Assembly: GCA_033816765.1 (NCBI GenBank)
Contig: CM066291.1
Location: 1,798,001 to 1,862,000, forward strand
Length of the DNA stretch: 64,000 nt
Reading direction: 5' to 3'
Origin: Nothopassalora personata
Taxonomy: Eukaryota; Ascomycota; Dothideomycetes; Mycosphaerellales; Mycosphaerellaceae
Position numbers and translations under genes: made by a program. Shown piece by piece: positions 9,399 through 19,649 of this stretch. Within the stretch, counting starts at the first letter, position 1; every line of letters starts with the position of its first letter. A model generated the notes under the pieces. The model was not told the origin of the DNA and did not search any database. It saw only the letters and a program-made list of their open reading frames with translations.

Positions 9399-11132
9399 TT
9401 ACAGAGCAACATCTTCAACAAGGCCTGGGCCTGGACCGGCAGCTGTACGAGGAGAGTGAAGACCTTCGAGGATGTTGGCAGCATGCCGTTGCACCCGGCT
9501 GTAAAACGCAGGGACATTGATGGTTCGCTGTTGTCTTATCATCTTGTGATGTTGTCGCAGTGGTTGAATTACTCCCTCGGCATATCTTCTTGCATCCTGG
9601 GCACCGAAGGTTTCCTGGCATCTACCGCCCCGCCTGTCCCACCTCAGGCACCACTCTACCGCTGACTTATAGTCGTAGCTACCGCCAGTGGCCAGACGTA
9701 CTTCGCGAAGTAGGTGATCTTCGCTGAGCTCGCAGATATCGTCTGTGTGCTTTCGAACCTGGAACTTGAGCGGGTGCTGGCTGGTCGCCAGCGTAACCGG
9801 GCTCGACATACCAATTTCGACGAGCATGAGAGCCAAGCGGAGGTGCGGACGATTGCCCAATGTGGCGCAGAAACATTCAATACCCTGATCATGCTGCTCA
9901 TCGCTCTTGTGAAAGATTACGGCGTGATTGAGAGCTCCGAAAGCGGCCTCCCTCACACCGCAAGCGCAGAGTCCGTCGAGCCATCTCGAAGGCAAAGTCA
10001 GAGCCGCCCAAGTGACGAGGCACAGAGCCGCATTAGCACGGCGAAGGCTCGTGCTCGTTGCAATGGTCCTCTGATCCTCGGAGGTCAATTGCGTAAACAG
10101 GCAGAAAAGAGATCTCAGGCTTTCCTGGATGGTAGCCTCATTGACCGGATTCGGGGGGCGTGCCAGATAATCTAGCATGCTGGACATGAGCTCGTTGCCT
10201 CCATCAGCGTGTTCTAAGTAACATGTTGTGCTCACCCGGTACGCTATCGACTGGGCATTGAGTCCATTCGGACCATACAAGAAGTGTACCTCCAGCACGT
10301 CCAGCTGGCTTATATCATGGTGTTCCTCCGTGGTCAAGGGACGCATCAGCAACGCCCATGAGCGTGGGTTCTCAGCACCTTGATGTTGTGCCTCTGCGTA
10401 GGCTCGAGACATGAGATCCCATAACGTCCTAGCTCTTCTCTCTAATCTTGTTACTTCCTGGATGTCTTCTGACGACAATTCATTATCCACGTCTACTCCC
10501 ACATGCACTCGAAAGAAGTCCGCACTGAGCACTTTGAGGTTTTCGATCTGCTCCAGCAGTCTTGCGATAGCATCCTTGAGCTTGGTAGAATTAAAGAGAG
10601 CGAAGCGCACTCTGGATAGCACACTACTTCGAAGTTGCCTGAGCACAACACCACGCTCGCGCCCATCTTCGATGAATCGTAGCAAGATGCCGCGCCGCAG
10701 TCTTCTTTGTATGCCGCTAGCAAGAAGGTTTTTGTCCACGAACGCGTGCCAGTGTCGTGCGTCGTGCTCGGCGGCTGCCGCTGCCGTCGCGTCACTGCCA
10801 TTCGGGCCAAAGAGTTCTTCCCGAATGACTTTGTCCTCATGCTCGATCCCGGCTAAGATTACCTGTATCGCTTGCCATCCATTTGGTGACCATAGCTGTT
10901 CAAATTCTCGGTGGTACGTGTCACTGAATGGGGCCTGGTGTACCCATGTGTCCTTCCAGACCCTCAAGAGTGCGCTGCATCGAAGCAGTGTGCTCTGGTA
11001 ACCACTCAAGCGCCAATGATAGTCCTTAAAATTTGCAGAGACCACTGCAATCCTCTCGATGGTGCCTACGACGAATCCAACGATCCCAGCCGTGAACCCT
11101 ATCGCGCCGGTGATTGTGAATGGATCCACCAT
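9399..11132 (-). CDS. 577-aa hypothetical protein with glycine-rich N-terminus (NLR-cluster type)
   Basis: A single open frame encodes 577 residues, starting MVDPFTITGAIGF. The first 30 residues are hydrophobic and rich in small residues with GxxxG-like spacing (G9, G12, G16, G19, G23). Such an N-terminus is common in fungal HeLo/SesA-like and related self/non-self effector proteins. The rest is mostly helical, with an EQIENLKVLSADFF segment near 210 and Cys-containing segments near 380-400. I recognise no enzymatic domain. It is divergent from the patatin-like gene at 11462 across 329 bp, so a shared promoter is likely. The C-terminal end lies about 360 bp from the transposon arm. Membership of the HeLo superfamily is inference from the N-terminus and neighbour. 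Confidence 0.72.
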   Translation of the reverse strand: MVDPFTITGAIGFTAGIVGFVVGTIERIAVVSANFKDYHWRLSGYQSTLLRCSALLRVWKDTWVHQAPFSDTYHREFEQLWSPNGWQAIQVILAGIEHEDKVIREELFGPNGSDATAAAAAEHDARHWHAFVDKNLLASGIQRRLRRGILLRFIEDGRERGVVLRQLRSSVLSRVRFALFNSTKLKDAIARLLEQIENLKVLSADFFRVHVGVDVDNELSSEDIQEVTRLERRARTLWDLMSRAYAEAQHQGAENPRSWALLMRPLTTEEHHDISQLDVLEVHFLYGPNGLNAQSIAYRVSTTCYLEHADGGNELMSSMLDYLARPPNPVNEATIQESLRSLFCLFTQLTSEDQRTIATSTSLRRANAALCLVTWAALTLPSRWLDGLCACGVREAAFGALNHAVIFHKSDEQHDQGIECFCATLGNRPHLRLALMLVEIGMSSPVTLATSQHPLKFQVRKHTDDICELSEDHLLREVRLATGGSYDYKSAVEWCLRWDRRGGRCQETFGAQDARRYAEGVIQPLRQHHKMIRQQRTINVPAFYSRVQRHAANILEGLHSPRTAAGPGPGLVEDVAL

Positions 11133-11461
11133 GATTGTCTACTGGCCAGCCGCCAAGAAGCACGATGTAGAATGCAAATGTTGGTCAAGAGCTAGTGGTG
11201 CACGTCACGAGCAAGGTGAGCATCTCGACAAGCCGAGAGATATTCGAGCGTAGCGAACAGTGTCACACAGCAGGGTGGGCTGATATGTACTGCGCCACCA
11301 CCGTCGAGACATCGGCTACCATCTCAGTGGGGGAGCTGAACAATCTTTGTCGGCATCACAAGGCTCCTCCTTGCCCTGGCGAAGGCTTCACGCGACATTC
11401 ATCACAACGTTGATTAAATACTCCCATGGTCACGTCTTTGGATGAGTAAGGGAATGCTGTC
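11133..11461. promoter_or_regulatory. Divergent intergenic region between two effector-type genes
   Basis: These 329 bp separate two opposite start codons and must carry both promoters. I see no clear TATA box or palindromic operator. The short spacing supports co-regulation, as often seen for paired fungal incompatibility genes. Confidence 0.4.
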
Positions 11462-14023
11462 ATGGAGTCAGAATTCGAAAGGCTTGTTGAAGGCTTGGAC
11501 CGCTACGTCGAGCTCTCCTCAACTTCACCGAACGCTGGTCTGCAAAACGCCATCTGCATAGACGGAGTCACCCAGGAACTCCGTTTCTGGAGACTACACG
11601 CAAAGCAGCTTGCCAAAATTGCTGTGCTCGACGACTTGAGCAACAGCGATGTCCGCAAACTGACCTCGATTGTGATCGAGAAAGGACATAAAGCACTTTC
11701 GACACTGCAGTTGAGCTCATCGCTAGCCTCTAATACTGCGTGAGTCAATGAAAAAACTTCGTGAGGGCGGCTGCAATTGCCCTACGACACGGCCGCAACC
11801 GCGCACCGTTGCGGCGCTGACTGACCAACCGCTATTCAGCAATGAAAGGCATGTGAGTCAAGCTTTGACTCTATTGTCAGAGTGCACTGCTCGTCTTGAT
11901 GACCTCGTCGCGGTGATAGAGGGCGCAACGAACACGGGCTCTCCTCGGACACTAGAACTACCTGTACAGAGCACAAAAGTGCGCAAGGTTGAACTCGGCG
12001 GTATCAAGAACCCTGAACCTGTGGCATCACCATCTCCTCCATCGCGCCGGGCTACATCCTCTGAACTCCATGCGTCCGCTGTAGACGAGCCTGGAGTCGA
12101 CCACAATGACTGGACAGTTCCGCTGTATGGCGACTGCCATAATTCAGAATATTCTGAACATAGCCCTTGGGCGCGAAAGATCATACTATCTCTGGGTACG
12201 TTCTGAAGCGTTGGAATTGGCGCCTTCTTTCTTGCCGATGTCGTGCTAATTCTGTAGACGGTGGAGGAGTGCGTGGCTACGCGTCTCTGCTCATTCTTCA
12301 TGAACTCATGAAGACTGTACAGCGCATTGAAGGTGACGTATCTGAACACGAGGTCAATAAATGCAAAGATCGGTCGAAGTACAGCACTTCTGTCGACGCT
12401 GCAGCGCTGGCAACGCAGCACAGTAAAATCGCGGAGATCGAGAATAGAGAGAGGCTGCTTCGTGCAAGTGGTGCAGCGTATGCCTGGGCATCCGCGACTC
12501 ATAGGTTCCTTTACGACAAGAATGGGCACCGCCCACACCACTACATCGATTATTTCGTAGGGACAGGCACCGGCGGGTGAGTTCTCCTCAATCCTCGTAC
12601 TTTCATCTACTCATATATCGTAGCCTCAGCGCTATTATGCTCGGTAGGTTGCGGGCATCTGTGCAGGCTGCTATGGTTCATTACCATGTATTGGGACGGG
12701 AAGTATTCGCACGAGGTAGCTCTGCCGGTAGGCATGGCGTACTAAGGCACGAATATAAAGGCCGTTACATGGATAAGGCATTGCAGCGCATCACGGCGGG
12801 GCTGGCAGATCTTGAGGCGGGCGATGAGAAGGCGACAAAGCTCCTTGTAGATTCTATACACCTGCGTGACCATAATCCCGATGGCCCTAGGACGTGAGTA
12901 ATATTGCTCCTTGTTGTGAACATGGAGGCTGACATTTCCCAGCGTTGTCGTCGCCCATGGTGGACAACAGGCACGCGAAGTCCGCTTGTTTCGCAGCTAT
13001 GACCATCCCAGTCCTTCACCGAATCCAGGTCTTACACACCTCCGATCCTCCTCGGTGTCGAACGAGCCTTTATGGCGAGTAGAACGAGCTACAAGTGCTA
13101 GCCCGACTTATTTCTCGCCTGCCAAGCTCTCGAGCGGCAAGTTTATGGATGGTGCTATCACCGGGAACAACAACCCGGTAACTCTTGCGTACGAAGAGGT
13201 TACACAAATGCATCGGAGCTTTCAACCAAAGTTGGTCATCTCGATAGGTACTGGCATCAAGACGGAAACGGGAATTGCTGAGCCTCAGGAGTTTTCTAGG
13301 CTGAATGGTTGGATCACAAGGAAACTGTTCAAGGACCTTGTCCTGAACACCGAGTCGAAGCATCACAAATTTGAAAACACTGTAAGGGGATACAACCACG
13401 GGAAAGAATCCAGCGATCCGGACAGGCTTGAGTACTTTCGTTTCAACGTGCCCGACTCCCTTGGGCTCGCTGCTATCAAGCTCGGGGAGTGGAAAGGAGA
13501 CGGCGGCTCGGAGACTATTCGAAAGATTAGCAGAGCAGTTGGCGCGTATCTCGAAACAGATGAGATTGGCAAGCAGTTGAATGATTGCGCGCGATTCATG
13601 GTCGATATCCGGCGGCGGCGACAAGCAACCGCGAAGTGGGAATCTTTTGCGCATCAGGTGCAATACCACTGTCCTGATCCTGGCGAGCACTGCAAAGATC
13701 GTGTCTATGCGTCTCGTGTGGACTTGCGGCAGCATGCCATTCGCGATCATAGCTTTGTTTGGCAGGCGCGATGTGTCGAACGTACGCAAGAGACAGACAT
13801 CGTTACTCACGACTGGGCTTGCTATTGGGATCCATGCGGTGCACGCAGTGTCTCTGTCTTCAAGACTAAGGATGATTTTCTTCGTCATCTTAAGCATGAC
13901 CATAAGATCCATCAACCAGTGTTCGTGACGGACAAGCAATTCGAGGACTGGCTTGACAAAGGCCGGCGGCAGGAGGGCCGCACATCTGTGGCGACGACAC
14001 TCAGTCGATTTGGCCAATATTGA
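11462..14023 (+). CDS. Patatin-like phospholipase-family protein lacking the catalytic serine, with two C2H2-like fingers
   Basis: I read five exons: 11462-11739, 11840-12195, 12258-12576, 12630-12893 and 12943-14023. They total 2298 nt (765 aa), and every junction keeps frame with GTGAGT or GTACGT donors. Residues about 205-500 form the patatin fold. The oxyanion loop DGGGVRG is at 212-218, and FMDGAITGNNN carries the dyad aspartate D475. LFRSYDHP and WRVERATSASPTYF blocks are typical of fungal patatins. The nucleophile elbow GTSTG reads GTGTG (313-317), so the serine is Gly315, and lipase activity is not expected unless another residue substitutes. C-terminal CX5C...HX4H-like fingers lie near 649-675 and 699-726. 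Residues 1-200 form a helical N-terminal region. Fungal patatin effectors act in NLR-type immunity; here the role could be regulatory (inference). Confidence 0.85.
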
Positions 14024-14119
14024 GACTACGACGGGTTAGTTGGTATATACGAAGTGTGTGAGCGGCTCAAAGTGAGTACTCGGCGCCTCTCCCAGTGCAG
14101 ATTGCTAGATGTATCAGCT

Positions 14120-17100
14120 CTATGGGCATTCGGGCAAGACAGGTAAGTCCCAACGATCGACAAATTTGCTCTTGTCAAGCATACTGACCGATAGCCATGG
14201 TGAAAGGCATCGCATCTCAAAGGTGAGCACCGCTCTGGTGCTCATTGCTGCTAAATCCAATGCATCACTAAGCTTGCAGTAATATGCATTGTGGGACCAT
14301 GTTCGGTGAGTAAAAGCACAGGGGTGCAGCGACATGCGTATAGCTGCGAACAGATACATATCATGATGACTAACGCAGAACATGCCAACATTCCCAGTGT
14401 TACCAACTGTTAATACTACTTGCAGACTGTCCATGGATGTGGATCCTCGAAGCTTGGCTGGCGGTAAGGAGCTGCAGACGTTGCACGCGCTGCCTCCCAG
14501 GTCTCGAGCTTTTTTCTCAGGACGTTGAAATTGGTATGACAGCTTCTCGATGCTGAGTCGATTGTAGTTGGCCAGTACGACGCTGTTACTCGTCGTGATC
14601 GTTGCAGTCACAGCCACTTTGACATCTAGGCTGCCGTCATCTCTAGCTTTACGTTTCCCGCCGAATAGTCGCTGTTCGTCCGTGAAGGCTGCCATCAGTG
14701 CTTCCTGCAGTGGTTGTGCCTCGTACGGTGAGTGATTGTAGCCTCGACAAACCAGCCGATTCCTGGTAACCTGGCTCCCTCCCGGAGAGTGAACGCTGTC
14801 AACGCTTTAGGACACAGCATTTCAAGACTCTGAGCACAGGTGGTCATTGTCCGTTCGCGAGCAGTCAATCCCAGCGAGATAATACGTCTAGTGGTCATGG
14901 TTCTGACGATCCAATCAAAGAAGCTCTGTACGCTTACACCATCTGCCAGCTCTTTCTTGATCTACTTGAGAGTTTCCAGTTCTACTATTCCTCGAATGCC
15001 GCCGCCGTCAAGTTTTACTACTCGAACGCCGCAGCTAGATTGTGAACTCTCCAAGCAGTCCAGAATCGGCTTTCTTTCCGCTCCAGAGGGCAACGTGCAA
15101 TTTCGACACAGCGACTCAAGTAGAATTTGCCAAATGTCTTTAGACAACGCGTGCATAGGATATGGCCGCAAGGCAAGACGTGCTCCGTAGGTCCGGCAAA
15201 CAATGTAAAGCACACCGTGTGGCTGATAAAAGCCTTCGCATCTCCTCTTGCCGCGTGTTCGATGAAGTGTGGTAGGATCTAATCCTAATGTATCTCTGCT
15301 GCTGCTTGTTCTTCAGGTGTACCCTCCCGTGCCCTGGTCCACACACGTTTACTGATTTCGAGAATTACCCGGTAGACCTGGATTCGAGACTGTCCCCAAC
15401 AGCCTTGGAAGGTGAAGGACGACTGATATTCTCCGTCCGCCAGGAGCTTGCTAGACTTGAGTTCATGGCCTTTGGCACCGTGGCCACTTCGAGCGGTGAC
15501 ACAACGCCCCCTCGAGCTCGTGAACTTGCAAGGCTAAAAGGAGCAATCAGCGGATGTTCAGATAGGTGCGAAGACAGAAGGACGTGAGAGCAGGTATCAC
15601 TCCACATGACCACGAGAAGCTCTGCTAGGGTACGGATAGATCGGCTCTCTAGAAAGCCCCTTCATTCGGAGACTTCATTGGTAAGGGCATGCCATCGATT
15701 ACTTCCGATATCGACTCATCCAATGTCAATAGCGGAAGTTCTCCGGGGCATACTCAATGTGCTGCAGATAATGCGAGAAGGACTCGTCGGGATGTCCTCT
15801 GCACCGATTGCGTGCTGCATCAAGCATGTTACACGAGGCAACCAGGAAGCTAGCTCTTCAAAAATGATGTGGCCCTTCGCGATGTCCTTCCAGCATTCCA
15901 CGACCTGAAAAGCCAGCTTGGGGATATTGCCGTCGGAGTCGTGCGGCATGGGACTGTGAGAAAAAGAAGCCTGTACGCAGTCGAATGGCGTATTCAATTT
16001 CTCAGCAATATGATCAAAGGCCACCTGTAGGTACGGCTCGAACTCATCAGGATCGAGCACCATTCGTAAATCAGCTTTCCGCTTCCGGGTATGCTTGCTG
16101 ACCCGGTGGATTCCCTCCCATAGCTTTTCGACCTGGCCTTGGATTAGATTCGGGCGACCATTGGTGGGAATGCGAACGACGCGGATCGAGCTATAGTATG
16201 AGACTCGAGCGGACAAGATGTTCCACGCTTTCGATTTGGCGATCGCGCTCTCGCCAAAATCGCGCATACTTGTTGAATGTGGCGTTGTGGGATACAGTGC
16301 GCGACAGAGGCTCCAGTAGTGACTGAGTTGCGAAGTCGACAACCCATAGGTTCTGATCGATATCTTATTTGGAAGTATTGAGCGCGATAATCGCATGTGG
16401 TACGACAGGGTGATTAGACGGCTTTTCGAGAGTTGCTTGTGCCCAGTCGATGAGACGCTCGAGGACTCCCTCGATGACTCTATGACATAAACATCAGTAA
16501 AGTATCTTAAGCAGCAAGGAAACGCAAGACATTCGTGAGATTTTTCAGGACAAACACAATCACATTGCTGCAGAGAGAACATCATCGAAGCATTTTCATT
16601 GGCAAAATAGCGCGAGACATACCTGAAAGCGTGAACAAGTCACGGGTACAGGTGAGCAACAGCGAACTCTCGCGAACACTTCTTGGGCATGTCTGCCCAA
16701 ACAAGTTCTCTCTCAGAAGTGTATTTGAGCCCAGGCTGACGGCGTCCAGCAGTACTGCTCTCACCTTTCAATATTTTCTCGTGCTTCTTCTTCAGGATCG
16801 CACCGACCGGATTACGTTCACCGTCGTCGAGGGCTTCGTAATCTGCGAACAGCAAAGGCGCCCGCGATTAAGTCGACAAAGACGAGTCAGGATCGAGACA
16901 CAGATGCACATCTTCAGAGGTGGACACATCTCGACCTGCAGCACCAGTGACCGGAGTTGGGAAGCTCGGGTTCCCCTTCTTTCATCTTCAGATCGATCAA
17001 AAGCTTGATGGGAGTGCTCTTCCCTGCCCCTGTCTGGCTAACCAAAAGGACCAAGGTGGGATAGAGCGAATCGCGACTATTAATACTTGTGTTAGATGAA

Positions 17101-17292
17101 AGAGGCAGATCAATCTTCTCGTACGGTCTACTCTGATAGAGCTATAGGCCGCGGAAGCTCTGCATCTACTATGTCGGCCGGTCTGAGATGCACCTCGGAC
17201 TGCGATCCGGGTGTCGTCGTCGTAGGTAATGGTGTGGCCGTATCCTATCGGTTCTCGTCGAAAGCTGTGGCATTGTCGATCGCAGTATCCAT
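14120..17292 (-). pseudogene. Decayed P-loop/RING/patatin protein of the fungal iPLA2-like family
   Basis: Minus-strand fragments occur in the order of the large fungal P-loop-patatin proteins. A possible start is at 17292. A Walker A loop SQTGAGKST lies at about 17011-17040. Then come PLLFADYEAL and GLKYTSERELVWADMPKK (16640-16860), a 289-residue open stretch (15716-16585), and a RING-like LPCGHILCTRC (about 15140-15190). These are followed by LDGGGIRGIVELETL (about 14970-15012), and finally YQFQRPEK and, in another frame, ETWEAARATSAAP (about 14490-14540). It is broken by a TAA before the FADYEAL block and by frameshifts after Walker A and before ETWEAARATSAAP. There is also a TAG at 14962-14964 where family members have Gln or another residue. 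The GTSTGG elbow is replaced by RTMTTRR. It converges on the patatin-like gene to its left. Confidence 0.82.
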
Positions 17293-17688
17293 CGTTCTAG
17301 GAGCTGTTGTATAAGCTTCCTTAAGACTTTCTAGGCCCGCGGTCTCTCCAGTACTCAAGTCCCTTTATGTTGTATTATCACGATCCTCTATGCTAGTATC
17401 CTCGTTAAACGAACGAGATGAAAGACCATAATGCAGTCGAAGAATGCTGACGAGGGCGGCTAGGGGACTCGAACACAGTAGTCACCTTCGCAGCGTTACT
17501 CGCAGATAGTCGCTCGGAATTGAAACGACATGCAGCGAAACGATTGACCTACTTGCTCTGACGCCTTGGTAGTGCGTCCAGTGTGGTTTCGCAGTGATTA
17601 GGCTACTCAAACCACGTTCTCTAAGTCTAACGAGATCGCCCACGCTTCTCTTTGCACGGCATTGCTCATAGCTTGCAGATGTGGTATG
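17293..17688. other. Intergenic, no gene seen
   Basis: No supportable coding region or RNA gene lies between the possible start of the patatin pseudogene and the Copia LTR. Base composition is ordinary, without the strong CpA loss of the transposon blocks. Confidence 0.6.
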
Positions 17689-17925
17689 TGTTGAATGAAT
17701 GGATGAGAAGTGAAGTGAACGAACAACTTGATTGCTTGTTGTTGATGCTATCTACAGGTGAATGAGGGTGTCCTTATATATCCTTCTGTGTCAAGATGTA
17801 CGCGTAAGCATCGACTCACATGGTACGTAAGTGAATGCTATAGAGCGCACTAGCAAACCCTATTACGTAGATAAATCCTATATACCGACGCCGATATATC
17901 GGGTTGGCGACGGCCAAATCTAACA
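17689..17925 (-). repeat. 3' LTR of a truncated Copia element
   Basis: This is a 237-bp segment with inverted ends TGTTGAATG and AATCTAACA, next to a purine tract (minus strand AGTAGGGGGAG) on the internal side. The minus strand contains a TATATAAG-like promoter box. It keeps many CpA and TpG and is much less RIPed than the adjoining internal part. Confidence 0.75.
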
Positions 17926-18470
17926 CTCCCCCTACTTTGTACTAGCCCCTAAAGGTAGTACGAAGTACTATATCGTCGTCGCCGTCCCTATATCGCTGTC
18001 GCTAGTAAGTACTAGCTATTTCGCCCTCCTAGACGATACTAGAAGCTTAGTAGCATTAGCGATGTGCTTTTGCTTACTAAGGGGCTTTGTTAGGAAGTCG
18101 GCAAGCTGCTCAATAGTCGGGATATAGGTAATCTCGACTTGTTTAGCTTCGTATTGCTCTCGGACAAAATGTGCTGCAATATCGATATACTTCGTCCTAG
18201 CGTGGAATTCCGGGTTCTTTACTAAGGCTATACTTGCTTTATTATCTCCGTAGATTGTCGTAGGGGTGCTAAGATCCTCGGGAGACATATAGCCTATTTG
18301 TTCTAGAAAAGAACGAATCCAAATTGCCTCTTTTGTAGCGTAGGCTAGAGCTAGGTATTCCGCTTCCGTAGTAGACGTAGATACCGATCTTTGTAGCTTA
18401 GAGGACTAAGATATAGGTGCCCCTGCTAGTATAGACGTATATCCCATTGTAGACCGTCTAGAGTATGATT
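17926..18470 (-). mobile_element. Ty1/Copia remnant: RNase H end of pol
   Basis: An open stretch at 18016-18288 (minus) encodes YGDNKASIALVKNPEFHAR, HFVREQ and LADFLTKPLSKQKH, the Copia RNase H C-terminus. Upstream, GYTSILAGAPIS, a stop where Trp is expected, then STTEAEYLALAYATKEA continue the same domain. The element breaks off near 18470, so only the 3' end of pol and the 3' LTR remain. Confidence 0.9.
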
Positions 18471-19649
18471 CCCTCTCAAAGCGTGGTCTGGGCCCGGGTG
18501 TGCGTAAACGGTCCCGATACTACTGCAAATTTATTACAAGCTCGCTAGATGTTCAGCCGCTTTGTTACTCGGTGGAAGACATGATTGTGTTCAGGTTGCT
18601 CTATGTCTCATAACGGTCTTCGCTGGATTGAGCCAGACAAAGTGAACGTCGCAAAATGGTCGAGGCGAAGGATGGAGATGTTGTCCCTCGACACGAAACG
18701 CTGCTGTGAATGTGGCTCGTGCGGATTGAGAGACGAGATGTTGTCCATTTCACGCTCTCCATAACATCGACAAGACCTTCCTAATGTCACAGCGCCTATA
18801 TCCCGAAGAGGGTCCCATGCAGTTCGAATGTATCTTCCATGTACCGCAGGCTACGATATATGATGCCGCTACGTCGAAGTCATGGACCGAGTTATACTCA
18901 CTTCTCAAGGTAGAACCCGAGCTGTCTGCCCATTCCTCTAGGCCAGTAATGCCACATCAACATCCCCAGTCCAGAACTTTGCAGCAGCTCCCGGTAATGC
19001 CAAATATTTTCCGCATACACGGCTCAGACGCGGCGGTCGATATTGTGATTCCTGTTCCGAGATCGAAAATCTGACGCCCATAGCGTGTTCTGCAAGAACG
19101 CCTGCGAGTAGTCGTTGATTTTGCGGAGCACGTCAGGCCTTACCGTGATCGACTTGAACCCTGGCTGGCGATTTGGGAGCACCATTCGAGGATCTAGTCC
19201 GATGAGGCTTCGAGTTTGCCGGATAGACTGCCATGTCCGAGAGGACTGTATCACCATTTTGGATCTCGAGATAGAATACCTGATCAATGTCGCTAGCTTG
19301 TTCTTGGACTTACGCACTGATTGCGGTCCAAGCATTCTTCGAGCGTGGTGACCGCGGACTCGTTCAACTGATGCTGCAGTCGGAGCGAAGCATATGCTGA
19401 CCTTGTACATTGTGCGTGCGCCGTAGCTATTAACATGGTGCCTTACCCTCTCGTCCTGACGACCACACGAACATGGATACAAGACCAGCATACGCGCTCT
19501 CTCGCGTATCCTGGCGAAAGCTTCGTCTAATTGATCTTCCTCTCCGGGACGCGAAGCTCGAGGGGGTTAAATTGCTTCATCGATACTATTTCTATGCTCA
19601 ACATGCCGTTCAGATCCCACCACTAACGCCATATAACTAGCATTGTTCT
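18471..19649. other. No confident gene; two overlapping ORFs without family match
   Basis: The longest frames are 18784-19074 (plus, 96 aa) and 19024-19491 (minus, 155 aa). Neither shows a domain, splice structure or composition that decides for it, and they overlap. A minus-strand frame near 19320-19480 reads as plausible protein between stops. The stretch may hold a decayed gene next to the Copia remnant. Confidence 0.35.

Noticed and set aside
9000..9517. Two minus-strand ORFs (92 and 135 aa) overlapping the end of the 577-aa gene
   Set aside because: Most of their length overlaps the better-composed 577-aa frame or the transposon arm, and neither has a domain.
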